5,347 nt of DNA from Bacillota bacterium (GTDB taxonomy: Bacteria > Bacillota > Clostridia > Lachnospirales > Lachnospiraceae): contig JAEZKD010000183.1 in the NCBI GenBank assembly GCA_023415655.1, positions 1-5,347 on the forward strand. Direction: 5' to 3'. Both the position numbers and the translations under genes were made by a program. How positions within the stretch are numbered: the first letter of the stretch is position 1; the number at the start of each line of letters is the position of its first letter. Shown piece after piece: positions 1-5,347 of the stretch. A model generated the notes under the pieces. The model had not been told where the DNA came from and searched no databases. It saw nothing but the letters and a program-made list of their open reading frames with translations.

Positions 1-1154
1 ACTTGATAACCAGTTGGTTTTAATAAAACAGTTGCAACTGTGATTGGCCAGATACCTGTATCAAAAATCTTTTGAATGTTATTCGTATCTGCACCGCCTG
101 AGAAAGACATTGGTAAATTACCATCAAAATCCTTTGCTAATTTTGCTGCTACATTAATGGTTAATGGATAAAGTGCCTTCCCTGACATATACATATCTTG
201 ACCTGGCAATTCATTACTAGTAATCTTTACATGGAAGGTGTTGGATAACTTAACACCAAAAGTTAAGCCCTGCTCTCTACCTAATTCTTGCATTTTCTGA
301 ATTAAAGTAACTGCCTCATTGTATTGCAGATCACTTTCAAATCCATGTTGATCAAAGGTCATATAGTCATAGCCCATATCATCTAAGGTCTTACGTACAA
401 ACTCATATCCTAATAAGGTCGGATTACACTTTAAGTATGTATTTATCTTTTTCTTAGTTAGTAAATGAGTGATAATTCCTTCAATTTCATTCCTTGGACA
501 TCCATGCATGGTGGATAAGGTAATCGAATTACATATGTTAGAAGAGATCGATTTGATATAGGCTTCATCAAGGTGTTCAAATTCCTCCAGATGTGCAAGT
601 GCCCATTCTTCACATTCCTTCCATGTGTTTGTATGTCTTGCATCTTTTAAGCCTTCGATAAAGTCATCGATTTTCTTAGACTGAATCCCCTCTAAGTTAT
701 ATCCAACGGACATATTAAAGATAAATTTATCTGGATCACCAAAACCAAATTCTTTTGCAATTAATTTGATTGCATACCAGCCTTTGATATATTCTTCTAA
801 TGCTTGTGGAACGTAAAGCTCGGTTGACCACTCAACATTGTAACATTCATCGTCCGCACGGATACAAGGCTTATCCACATGTAGGTCATGTCCATCTAAG
901 ATTTGAACTGTCTTTAGTTCAAAGAATCTACTACCACCAACATAAGATGCAACTAAGTTCTGTGCTAATTGCGTATGTGGGCCAGCTGCTGGACCAAATG
1001 GATTCTCTAATTTCTGTTCAAATAAATCTAATTCTTTCATTCCATCATGGGTATAGAGCTGACTCACCCCATACACTGTGTTATAAGTTTTTTTCTCAAA
1101 CATGATTCTTTGCATCATCTTTGAAAAAGGAATTTGTACCATAATATCACTCAT
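1..1154 (-). CDS. ygfK: YgfK-type oxidoreductase subunit (putative selenate reductase subunit), N-terminal 384 residues, cut by window edge
   Basis: The frame is open without interruption from an ATG at 1154 to the left edge, giving 384 codons of a protein that is about 1,000 residues in E. coli. The translation matches YgfK as I know it: the start MSDIMVQIPF, GPAAGPHTQLAQN (about 54-66), FELKTVQILD (78-87), DDECYNVEWSTE (101-112), FIFNMSVGYNLEGI (144-157), LSTMHGCP (213-220), and near the edge MYMSGKALYPL, INVAAKLAKDFDG and SFSGGAD. This part is the dihydroorotate-dehydrogenase-like barrel. The iron-sulfur and FAD/NAD(P)-binding domains of the family would lie beyond the window. YgfK is a cytoplasmic redox protein. 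The selenate reductase name is historical, and a role in anaerobic purine catabolism is better supported. It starts 25 bases after the ssnA stop, with a weak GGGGTG-like ribosome site, so it is probably co-transcribed with ssnA. Confidence 0.93.
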   Translation of the reverse strand, partial: MSDIMVQIPFSKMMQRIMFEKKTYNTVYGVSQLYTHDGMKELDLFEQKLENPFGPAAGPHTQLAQNLVASYVGGSRFFELKTVQILDGHDLHVDKPCIRADDECYNVEWSTELYVPQALEEYIKGWYAIKLIAKEFGFGDPDKFIFNMSVGYNLEGIQSKKIDDFIEGLKDARHTNTWKECEEWALAHLEEFEHLDEAYIKSISSNICNSITLSTMHGCPRNEIEGIITHLLTKKKINTYLKCNPTLLGYEFVRKTLDDMGYDYMTFDQHGFESDLQYNEAVTLIQKMQELGREQGLTFGVKLSNTFHVKITSNELPGQDMYMSGKALYPLTINVAAKLAKDFDGNLPMSFSGGADTNNIQKIFDTGIWPITVATVLLKPTGYQ

Positions 1155-1179
1155 TTTTACACCCCAAACCTTTCTACCG

Positions 1180-2517
1180 TTATCTTCCTTCGTTTACTCT
1201 TGCCCAAAGAGCAGCTGCTTGTGTTCTACTTTCTTCCATTACTTTTGCTTTATCAATATGTAATAACTTACGATCTCTCATAAGAATCTCACCATTACAA
1301 ATTGTTGTTGTAACATTAAGTCCGTTCATCCCAAATAAAATATGAGAATTTAATGTTTGTTCATTCAATGGTGTTATTGGATCGTAATCTACCAATATAA
1401 TATCTGCTGCATAACCTTTTTTTAACTTACCAAGAGGTGTATCAAAGAATCGATTCGCAATCTTCGCATTATGTTCAAATAACATCGTTGGAATCTCACC
1501 CCAGGCACAGTTCGGATCTTTATGTAAATGCTTTTGTAGTATATTCGCTACTTTATAACTCTCGATCATATCGTTGGTATAGCCATCGGTACCAAGACCA
1601 ATTAGAATTCCTTTATGGAATATCTTTAATACATCGGGTGCACCAACTGCATTCCCCATATTACTCTCAGGGTTGTGGACTACCATCGTATCAGTTGCCT
1701 TTAATAGATCGATCTCTTTATCATCAATGTAGATACAGTGTCCTGCTACTGTTTTGGGTCCTAGGATACCCATGGCATGTAAGCGTTCTACGGTACGCAC
1801 TCCATATTTTTCTAAGCTATCTTCTAAATCATCGATACCCTCCGCAATGTGAACATGATATCCACAACCTTCTGGAGTCTGCTCTACTACATAACGCAAG
1901 GTTTCATCACTCAATGTAAAACTTGCATGTAGACCCATAGTACCTTTTATCATATCTGTCTTATCTTCATTGGCGTAATGAATGAAATCTACGTTTTCTT
2001 TTACTGCTTTCTTCATCTCTTCTTCACCATTACGGTCGCTGATCTCATAACATAAGCAGGTACGAAGCTTGTAATCTTTCGCTACTTTAGCTAACTCAAT
2101 TAAACTTCCTTCTGTTTTTGCATAACTTGCATGATGATCAAATACAGTTGTTACACCATTCTCGATACAGTTTAAATAGGTAACCTTAGCACTAATCTTA
2201 TCATCTTCTAACGTTAAGTGATTGTCTAAATTCCACCATAATCCTTCTAAGATATCAATGAAGTTCTTTGGATTATGATTCTTAATGCTAAGCCCTCGAT
2301 CTAGAGAAGAATAAATGTGATTATGTGCATTGATAAATGCTGGCATAATGATTTGGTTCTTTGCATCCAGAAACTTAGCTTCCGGATATTTCTTTCTTAA
2401 ATCTTCTAAATTACCTATCTCTTTAATTATATTACCATCAACTAAGATTCCACCTGATTCCATAAAAGGATTTTGGATATCTCGTGTGAATATCTTACCA
2501 TTTCCGATTATATACAT
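1180..2517 (-). CDS. ssnA: SsnA, putative selenium/purine-metabolism aminohydrolase
   Basis: This complete 445-residue protein is close to the 442 residues of E. coli SsnA. It is a metal-dependent amidohydrolase of the cytosine-deaminase/chlorohydrolase type. Visible metal and active-site motifs are HNH at 65-67, HASF at 197-200, HVHIAE at 221-226, AGH at 258-260 and GTDG at 309-312. SsnA-specific stretches include LWWNLD (93-98), FDHHAS (126-131), HNPESNM (281-287) and FGMNG near 395-399. The ATG at 2517 has GAGG five bases upstream. The enzyme is expected in the cytoplasm and should hydrolyse a C-N bond of a cyclic or amidine substrate. The exact substrate cannot be read from sequence, but the family is linked to molybdenum hydroxylases and anaerobic purine breakdown. 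It lies 79 bases after the MocA-like gene and 25 before ygfK, all in one direction. No truncation or missing key residue was seen. Confidence 0.95.
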   Translation of the reverse strand: MYIIGNGKIFTRDIQNPFMESGGILVDGNIIKEIGNLEDLRKKYPEAKFLDAKNQIIMPAFINAHNHIYSSLDRGLSIKNHNPKNFIDILEGLWWNLDNHLTLEDDKISAKVTYLNCIENGVTTVFDHHASYAKTEGSLIELAKVAKDYKLRTCLCYEISDRNGEEEMKKAVKENVDFIHYANEDKTDMIKGTMGLHASFTLSDETLRYVVEQTPEGCGYHVHIAEGIDDLEDSLEKYGVRTVERLHAMGILGPKTVAGHCIYIDDKEIDLLKATDTMVVHNPESNMGNAVGAPDVLKIFHKGILIGLGTDGYTNDMIESYKVANILQKHLHKDPNCAWGEIPTMLFEHNAKIANRFFDTPLGKLKKGYAADIILVDYDPITPLNEQTLNSHILFGMNGLNVTTTICNGEILMRDRKLLHIDKAKVMEESRTQAAALWARVNEGR

Positions 2518-2596
2518 TCCAACCTCAATTCTTTGGCATATAAGCCTATATTAACAATAGTTTTATGTAACATAGCTTTTCTCTTTCCCTATAGCA

Positions 2597-3256
2597 CTAA
2601 GTAGATTTTAATTCCTTCACTAGGTGTAATAAATGTTCCAAATCCTCTTTTGTATCTACATCAGTTAACTCATATGAGTGATTTGCCTGTACTACCATAA
2701 CACTTTCAGGATGAGATTTTATCACTGTCCCACCCTTTTCGTCAGGTTGTAAATTACGAAGTTCTTCATAATACTTTTTTGGAAAGATCACTGGGTTCCC
2801 TATGATCGAATGATATCCTAAACGAACTATCATATCTTTGTTATTTTGAAAGGAAGATATCAGTCGAATGATAGAATCCTTGGTTCTTAAGGGTTGATCA
2901 CAGGTAACAAACATGCAACCTTCGGTTTTACTCATATGGTTCATACCAATTTTAATTGTATCACTTTGTCTCGGTAAATCATGTAACATGCAGGTCACAG
3001 GATAGTCTTTTAATAATTCTTTCACTTCTTCATACCTAGTAACTACGATTACCTCATGAAGTAAATCAAATGGTACTTGCTCAAGTATCTGTAATATCAA
3101 AGGTTTTCCATCAAAATCAGCTAATAATTTATTGGAGCCAAATCGATTTCCAAATCCACTAGCCATAACGATACAGCTTACTAAAAAGGGATGTTCCACG
3201 AGTTCAATCGTTTCATTCATAGTTTCTGATATTGAATTATTTACTTGATCAAACAT
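2597..3256 (-). CDS. mocA: MocA/YgfJ-family molybdenum cofactor nucleotidyltransferase
   Basis: The 219-residue product is a MobA-like NTP transferase. The nucleotide-binding signature VMASGFGNRFGSNKLL covers about 30-45, corresponding to the family's LAAGxSxRMGxxK. TCDQP at 118-122 supplies the Mg-binding aspartate (D120), GNPVIFP is at 153-159, a GD(K/x)G-like segment is DEKGGTV at 172-178, and DVDTKEDL is at 199-206. In this family the enzyme transfers CMP to molybdopterin to make the cytosine dinucleotide cofactor used by xanthine-dehydrogenase-type hydroxylases. The fold alone does not prove CTP over GTP, but the ssnA/ygfK context favours the YgfJ/MocA type. It carries about 25 extra N-terminal residues compared with E. 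coli MocA (192). The start at 3256 is supported by an AAGGAAGGG ribosome site, although Met13 is an alternative. The product should be cytoplasmic. Confidence 0.85.
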   Translation of the reverse strand: MFDQVNNSISETMNETIELVEHPFLVSCIVMASGFGNRFGSNKLLADFDGKPLILQILEQVPFDLLHEVIVVTRYEEVKELLKDYPVTCMLHDLPRQSDTIKIGMNHMSKTEGCMFVTCDQPLRTKDSIIRLISSFQNNKDMIVRLGYHSIIGNPVIFPKKYYEELRNLQPDEKGGTVIKSHPESVMVVQANHSYELTDVDTKEDLEHLLHLVKELKST

Positions 3257-3382
3257 ATTAGATTTCCCTTCCTTTCACCGATTTTTTCCTACTTAATTTC
3301 CTGATTTTTTCGAAATGCTTAGATAATAGGATTAAGAACATAGAATCCATACCTTCGTTTCTATCGCAGAGCCATTGGATTA
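3257..3382 (-). other. Spacer between ridA and the mocA-like gene
   Basis: This 126-base gap is wider than the others in the operon. I see no U-tailed hairpin, so read-through from ridA is likely. It contains the mocA ribosome site (AAGGAAGGG, just before 3256). It also holds a 30-codon open stretch (3258-3350) whose stop nearly touches the mocA start. That stretch has only a badly spaced AAGG before its ATG and no recognisable product, so it is not called as a gene. Two copies of GATTTTTTC occur here but look like simple A/T-rich sequence. Confidence 0.5.
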
Positions 3383-3757
3383 TTATTCCACTACAGCCAT
3401 TACTTCTACTTCGACTAATACACCCTTTGGAAGTTCTTTCACAGCTACACAGGAGCGTGCAGGTTTTCCTGTAAAATATTTACCATATACTTCGTTGAAT
3501 GCTGCAAAGTTTGCCATGTCTGATAAGAAACAAGTTGTTTTTAATACATGTTCAAATGTTGTATTGGCTTCTTCTAAAACTGCTGCAATATTTTTCATAA
3601 CTTGAAGCGTTTGTTCTTGAATGCCACCTTCTACTACCTGTCCATTGGTTGGATCCAGAGGGATTTGACCTGAACTATAAAGAACTCCGTTTACGATCCA
3701 TGCTTGGCTATATGGCCCGATTGCTGCAGGGGCTTTTGTTGTATTAATTAATTGCAT
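3383..3757 (-). CDS. ridA: RidA family enamine/imine deaminase
   Basis: This complete 124-residue protein has the usual length for RidA (YjgF/YER057c/UK114), a cytoplasmic trimer that hydrolyses reactive 2-aminoacrylate/2-iminopropionate from PLP enzymes to pyruvate and ammonia. Diagnostic pieces are APAAIGPYSQA (9-19), SSGQIPLDP (28-36), VLKTTCFLSDM (71-81), FTGKPARSCVAV (95-106) and LVEVEVMAVV. The residues that matter in active RidA are present: Tyr16, Ser29, Arg101, Cys103 and Glu116. Arg101 in particular indicates a deaminating member. The ATG at 3757 has a perfect AGGAGG five bases upstream, and a strong promoter lies just beyond, so this is the first gene of the ridA-mocA-ssnA-ygfK unit. 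The next gene begins 126 bases after its stop. No terminator was seen in that gap. Confidence 0.95.
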   Translation of the reverse strand: MQLINTTKAPAAIGPYSQAWIVNGVLYSSGQIPLDPTNGQVVEGGIQEQTLQVMKNIAAVLEEANTTFEHVLKTTCFLSDMANFAAFNEVYGKYFTGKPARSCVAVKELPKGVLVEVEVMAVVE

Positions 3758-3762
3758 AATTT

Positions 3763-3768
3763 CCTCCT
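3763..3768 (-). promoter_or_regulatory. Ribosome binding site of ridA
   Basis: On the minus strand the hexamer AGGAGG lies five bases before the ATG at 3757. This is a full-consensus Shine-Dalgarno sequence and it fixes the ridA start. Confidence 0.9.
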
Positions 3769-3806
3769 AATATATTCATTTTTTGGTTGTATTTACCACT
3801 AAGATA

Positions 3807-3835
3807 AGTATAGCACTGAAAAATATTTTAGTCAA
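3807..3835 (-). promoter_or_regulatory. Sigma-A type promoter for the ridA-mocA-ssnA-ygfK operon
   Basis: On the minus strand a -35 box TTGACT (3830-3835) and a -10 box TATACT (3807-3812) are separated by exactly 17 bases. Each box differs from consensus at one position. Transcription would begin near 3800, giving a leader of about 40 bases before ridA. That is too short for a known riboswitch, and no clear operator palindrome overlaps it, so the mode of control cannot be read here. Confidence 0.85.
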
Positions 3836-3891
3836 TCGCAATTCGACATTATTTTTTTTCATTCCATTGTTGAATTATAGTTCTTTAGCTA

Positions 3892-3918
3892 CCCTGTTTT
3901 TTAGGGCTTTTTTATTTT
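3892..3918 (+). terminator. Candidate plus-strand intrinsic terminator
   Basis: CCCT (3892-3895) and AGGG (3903-3906) pair across a T-rich 7-base loop and are followed by CTTTTTTATTTT. The stem is only 4 bp, perhaps lengthened by AG/CT around a bulge. No plus-strand gene is visible upstream, so it could end antisense transcription coming across ridA or be a relic. Confidence 0.4.
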
Positions 3919-3931
3919 AATGAAACTAAAT

Positions 3932-3960
3932 AAAAAAAAGAAACAGTTCAATCCTGTTTC
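3932..3960 (-). terminator. Minus-strand intrinsic terminator
   Basis: Read on the minus strand, GAAACAG and CTGTTTC form a 7-bp stem around the loop GATTGAA and are followed directly by a run of eight T. This ends transcripts arriving from the NADAR-family region (4222 and above) and insulates them from the ridA promoter about 100 bases further on. Confidence 0.8.
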
Positions 3961-4025
3961 ATTAATTAGGAGGGCTCGGATGAGACGGGACATTGCAGTC
4001 AATCTAGTTTATACATAGTCCCGAT

Positions 4026-4097
4026 TTATCTGTCATTATCTCCATCATCAGTTACCAGGTCTTCATCAAAAATCATCACCTTTCTTCTCCTGTACAT
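4026..4097 (-). CDS. Very short acidic ORF, possible peptide or gene remnant
   Basis: An open frame of 23 codons starts at the ATG at 4097. A second ATG at 4076 gives a 16-residue product, MIFDEDLVTDDGDNDR, with AGGAG about ten bases upstream and AAAGG nearer. The product is strongly acidic, with seven Asp or Glu in 16 residues. The ribosome site is good, but the length is near chance and no family is recognised. It sits just upstream of the terminator at 3932-3960. It may be a peptide or the surviving end of a lost gene. Confidence 0.2.
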   Translation of the reverse strand: MYRRRKVMIFDEDLVTDDGDNDR

Positions 4098-4134
4098 AAT
4101 TTTAATTTACTAAAAAATTATAAGGATATATTTC

Positions 4135-4198
4135 AAGGTGGTAAACTAATTCGATCGCATTAACACTAAAAGTGGTCAACTTTTTCAATAGCATTTAC
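4135..4198. repeat. Imperfect 30-bp direct repeat, two copies
   Basis: Positions 4135-4164 and 4169-4198 match at 23 of 30 bases, with a 34-base offset and no gaps. On the minus strand they translate to VNAIEKVDHF (right copy) and VNAIELVYHL (left copy), in two different frames because 34 is not a multiple of three. Most differences sit at places that change the peptide little, which suggests a duplicated coding segment that later lost frame. Confidence 0.55.
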
Positions 4199-4225
4199 AT
4201 TATTTTCCTCGAAGTACATTTTCAT
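4166..4225 (-). CDS. 19-codon ORF overlapping the end of the NADAR-family gene, probable remnant
   Basis: The ATG at 4225 overlaps the TGA of the NADAR-family gene in an ATGA arrangement, typical of coupled translation. A second ATG at 4219 has AGAGG six bases upstream. The product, MKMYFEENNVNAIEKVDHF, ends at a TAG at 4168-4166. Beyond that stop a related peptide (VNAIELVYHL) continues in another frame. This points to the head of a longer, now broken gene that followed the NADAR-family gene. No family is recognised. Confidence 0.3.
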   Translation of the reverse strand: MKMYFEENNVNAIEKVDHF

Positions 4226-4677
4226 CCTCTAACATATTTTTCATGAAATTCATTCCAGTCTTTCTTGCTATCCAATATCCCAAACATATTCTTCATTTGT
4301 AACAACATATATATTGCTACAGATCTTGCCTGACAATTTATAGATTTTTTAGGATTGAATTCCATATCAGTAAGCCATTCATATTTAGACAGATCCAATC
4401 CTGTTCCATAATTCTGTATCAATGCCTTGATATATATATAATCGTAAAATAATGTTTTAGGTTCTATTGGCCAGTCTTCTCCATCCATGCAAAAAGTTAT
4501 AATGCTACCAGAATTTCTATGTCGCTCATCTTGCTTTGCCTCTTTCGGTGTCACGTCAAGTAAATCCTTATAAGGTCCACCCAACTCATATTTTTTTGAA
4601 CTTTGAAAAATACTCTCCAATGTAATTCCATTATATTTCAAAGAAAACGCTACTATATTCTTTCCCAATGGACTCAA
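4222..4677 (-). CDS. NADAR-family protein, DarT1-associated antitoxin type, 5'-truncated (possible pseudogene)
   Basis: The 151 codons from a TTG at 4677 resemble the C-terminal two-thirds of the DarT1-associated NADAR antitoxin family. Members remove ADP-ribose from guanine in DNA and so reverse the DarT1 toxin. Matching pieces are LESIFQSSKKYELGGPYKDLL (20-40), PKEAKQDERHRNSG (44-57), PIEPKTLFYDYIYIKAL (70-86) and TDMEFNPKKSINCQARS (103-119). Glu21 and Lys28 lie in the stretch corresponding to the NADAR S-E-x-x-x-Q-x-x-K motif. The N-terminal portion expected in the family is missing. The frame stays open to 4740 with family-like sequence (KSPLSPLGKN) but has no ATG or GTG and meets a TAG at 4741-4743. 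The TTG has no ribosome site. No DarT toxin is adjacent. It is either an eroded orphan antitoxin or a gene with an unusual start. The family call rests on motif memory. Confidence 0.65.
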   Translation of the reverse strand: MSPLGKNIVAFSLKYNGITLESIFQSSKKYELGGPYKDLLDVTPKEAKQDERHRNSGSIITFCMDGEDWPIEPKTLFYDYIYIKALIQNYGTGLDLSKYEWLTDMEFNPKKSINCQARSVAIYMLLQMKNMFGILDSKKDWNEFHEKYVRG

Positions 4678-4754
4678 TGGGGATTTTGGGAGATTTTTTT
4701 TGAACTTAAATGCATTTCTAAATTCCAGAAAAGGCTCAGACTAGCCCGGAATAC

Positions 4755-4817
4755 TCAGCCATGAAGATCTGGTACATGTTCATAACAATCAATGTCAATA
4801 CATAATGCCTTTTTCAT
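4755..4817 (-). pseudogene. Caspase-like protease N-terminal fragment (20 codons)
   Basis: An ATG at 4817 with AAAGGAGGAG about nine to eleven bases upstream opens a frame MKKALCIDIDCYEHVPDLHG that stops at TGA (4757-4755). Bacterial caspase-family (peptidase C14) proteins commonly begin with MKKALxIGIDxY, then a short segment, then (L/H)xGCVNDA. Here the TGA sits where the Cys codon (TGC) of GCVNDA would be, and the next codon is GTA (Val). Asp8 replaces the usual Gly. After that the similarity ends. The family link rests on about 20 residues and is a hypothesis. It could instead be a leader peptide. Confidence 0.4.
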
Positions 4818-4887
4818 AATCAACTTCTCCTCCTTTATTATTTTTATTTTTGTTGTGAGGGTATAATAATTTCCTCTTCATAAAAAT

Positions 4888-4915
4888 AGTATATAAACAG
4901 AGGTGTACAAGACAA
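4888..4915 (-). promoter_or_regulatory. Possible promoter for the caspase-fragment/NADAR region
   Basis: On the minus strand TTGTCT (4910-4915) and TATACT (4888-4893) are 16 bases apart, upstream of the ribosome site at 4827-4836. An overlapping alternative is TTGTAC (4905-4910) with TATTTT (4883-4888), also 16 bases apart. The -35 overlaps the foot of the terminator hairpin. The arrangement makes sense as terminator, then promoter, then gene start. Confidence 0.45.
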
Positions 4916-4952
4916 ATAGACAGCTCAAGTCGTTGAGCTGTCTATTTGTCTT
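4909..4952. terminator. Long perfect hairpin, probable bidirectional terminator
   Basis: Two 20-base arms (4909-4928 and 4933-4952) are exact reverse complements around a 4-base loop GTCG. The core GACAGCTCAA/TTGAGCTGTC is flanked by A-rich sequence on one side and T-rich on the other, so each strand reads a stem followed by TATTTGTCTT. It lies 12 bases after the stop of the right-edge gene, which it should terminate. The tail is less pure in T than usual, so some read-through is possible. Confidence 0.75.
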
Positions 4953-4963
4953 AATAATTCCAA

Positions 4964-5347
4964 TTATTTAATTGATTGTTTGATATAATCTAGCATTTGT
5001 GTAATATCACCTTTGTAATCCATAAAGCCATTATTTCTAGCCTGATATTTGTACTTATTGTCGTCTTCATCAAAAGCATAAATTACTTGTATTTCCTGAC
5101 CTCTTTTATTTGTATAGGTAAGATATTTCTCAGTATTTTCACTAAATGTAGTGAAATATCCCACGTCCAAACCGTCTTTCTTCGCTCTCAAGAAGAGTAC
5201 ATATGAATAATACTCCCTATTGATAGAAGTTGTCATAGTCTTTTCTAAAAGGAGAATCTGATTGCTATTTCTCTTACAAATATATCTTTTTGCGTTCAAA
5301 AATACATACTTTCCAGCAGGATCTGTCTTACCCTTATTCTGATACAT
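4964..5347 (-). CDS. Hypothetical protein, possibly partial at the window edge
   Basis: The frame is open from the right edge to a stop at 4964 and gives 127 residues from an ATG exactly at the edge, so the true start may lie outside. Another in-frame Met begins MTTSINREYY, about 38 residues in. I do not recognise a family. The product is polar, rich in Tyr, Lys, Asn and Asp, with alternating beta-strand-like segments (GKYVFLNAKRYICKR, YYSYVLFLRAKK, KYLTYTNKRGQEIQVIYAF) and a short C-terminal helix (DITQMLDYIKQSIK). No signal peptide or membrane segment is seen in the visible part. The hairpin 12 bases downstream separates it from the next fragments. Confidence 0.6.
   Translation of the reverse strand: MYQNKGKTDPAGKYVFLNAKRYICKRNSNQILLLEKTMTTSINREYYSYVLFLRAKKDGLDVGYFTTFSENTEKYLTYTNKRGQEIQVIYAFDEDDNKYKYQARNNGFMDYKGDITQMLDYIKQSIK

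Larger units (their letters stand above)
3841..4221. other. Non-genic stretch between the operon promoter and the NADAR-family gene
   Basis: No convincing protein gene lies here. The stretch contains a candidate plus-strand terminator, a firm minus-strand terminator, three or four very short ORFs (12 to 30 codons, some with good ribosome sites) and a degenerate 30-bp direct repeat. The mix suggests remnants of genes downstream of the NADAR-family gene rather than a functional regulatory region. A 6-bp inverted repeat CGGGAC/GTCCCG (3986-3991 and 4018-4023) is too short to interpret. Confidence 0.5.
4678..4963. other. Stretch between the NADAR-family gene and the right-edge gene
   Basis: It contains the lost 5' part of the NADAR frame (open to 4740), a 20-codon caspase-like N-terminal fragment with a strong ribosome site (4755-4817), a possible promoter (4888-4915) and a long perfect hairpin (4909-4952). 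All three minus-strand frames carry stops between 4740 and 4800, so no single intact gene spans it. Confidence 0.6.

Noticed and set aside
800..1105. Plus-strand open frame of 101 codons
   Set aside because: It lies entirely opposite the well-matched ygfK coding sequence and has no recognisable product.
1437..1919. Plus-strand open frame of 160 codons
   Set aside because: It is the antisense shadow of ssnA, with low-complexity Ser/Tyr/His-rich translation.
3258..3350. 30-codon minus-strand ORF ending at the mocA start
   Set aside because: Its AAGG lies too close to the ATG and the basic translation resembles no family. It is more likely spacer.
3375..3605. Plus-strand open frame of 76 codons
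   Set aside because: It is antisense to ridA, whose conserved residues leave no doubt about the coding strand.
3758..3800. Purine or other riboswitch ahead of ridA
   Set aside because: The predicted leader is only about 40 bases, too short for a known aptamer plus expression platform.
4997..5206. Plus-strand open frame with hydrophobic, membrane-like translation
   Set aside because: It is antisense to the right-edge gene. A/T-rich antisense frames commonly look hydrophobic, and no ribosome site was seen.
1..5347. CRISPR array, tRNA, rRNA or complete insertion sequence
   Set aside because: No regularly spaced repeats, cloverleaf, ribosomal motifs or transposase with terminal repeats were found on reading both strands.

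Overview
The window is low-GC DNA, and every recognisable gene lies on the minus strand. Codon use, AGGAGG-type ribosome binding sites and a close-to-consensus sigma-A promoter suggest an anaerobic Firmicute. A Clostridia or Lachnospiraceae-like organism is my best inference; the sequence does not prove it.

Positions 1-3840 hold a metabolic operon read right to left: promoter (3807-3835), ridA (3383-3757), a MocA/YgfJ-type molybdenum cofactor nucleotidyltransferase (2597-3256), ssnA (1180-2517) and the first 384 codons of ygfK (1-1154, running off the left edge). ygfK, ssnA and ygfJ/mocA form a known gene partnership. They were first tied to selenium-dependent molybdenum hydroxylases and later to anaerobic purine (urate/xanthine) breakdown. 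MocA would prepare the molybdopterin cofactor for a hydroxylase encoded elsewhere. SsnA is an amidohydrolase and YgfK a flavin/iron-sulfur oxidoreductase. RidA would remove reactive enamine/imine intermediates made by PLP-dependent ammonia-lyases, such as the YgeX type often found in such clusters.

Positions 3841-4963 are mostly gene debris and short signals. They include a minus-strand terminator (3932-3960), a candidate plus-strand terminator (3892-3918), several tiny ORFs and a degenerate 30-bp direct repeat. There is also a 5'-truncated NADAR-family gene of the DarT1-associated antitoxin type (4222-4677, homologous frame open to 4740). Immediately upstream lies a 20-codon fragment with a strong ribosome binding site that looks like the N-terminus of a caspase-like protease (4755-4817). 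No DarT toxin gene is visible. I read this as the scar of an eroded defence or toxin-antitoxin locus.

Positions 4909-4952 form a perfect 20-bp-stem hairpin, probably a bidirectional terminator. It follows an unrecognised gene (4964-5347) that reaches the right edge of the window.
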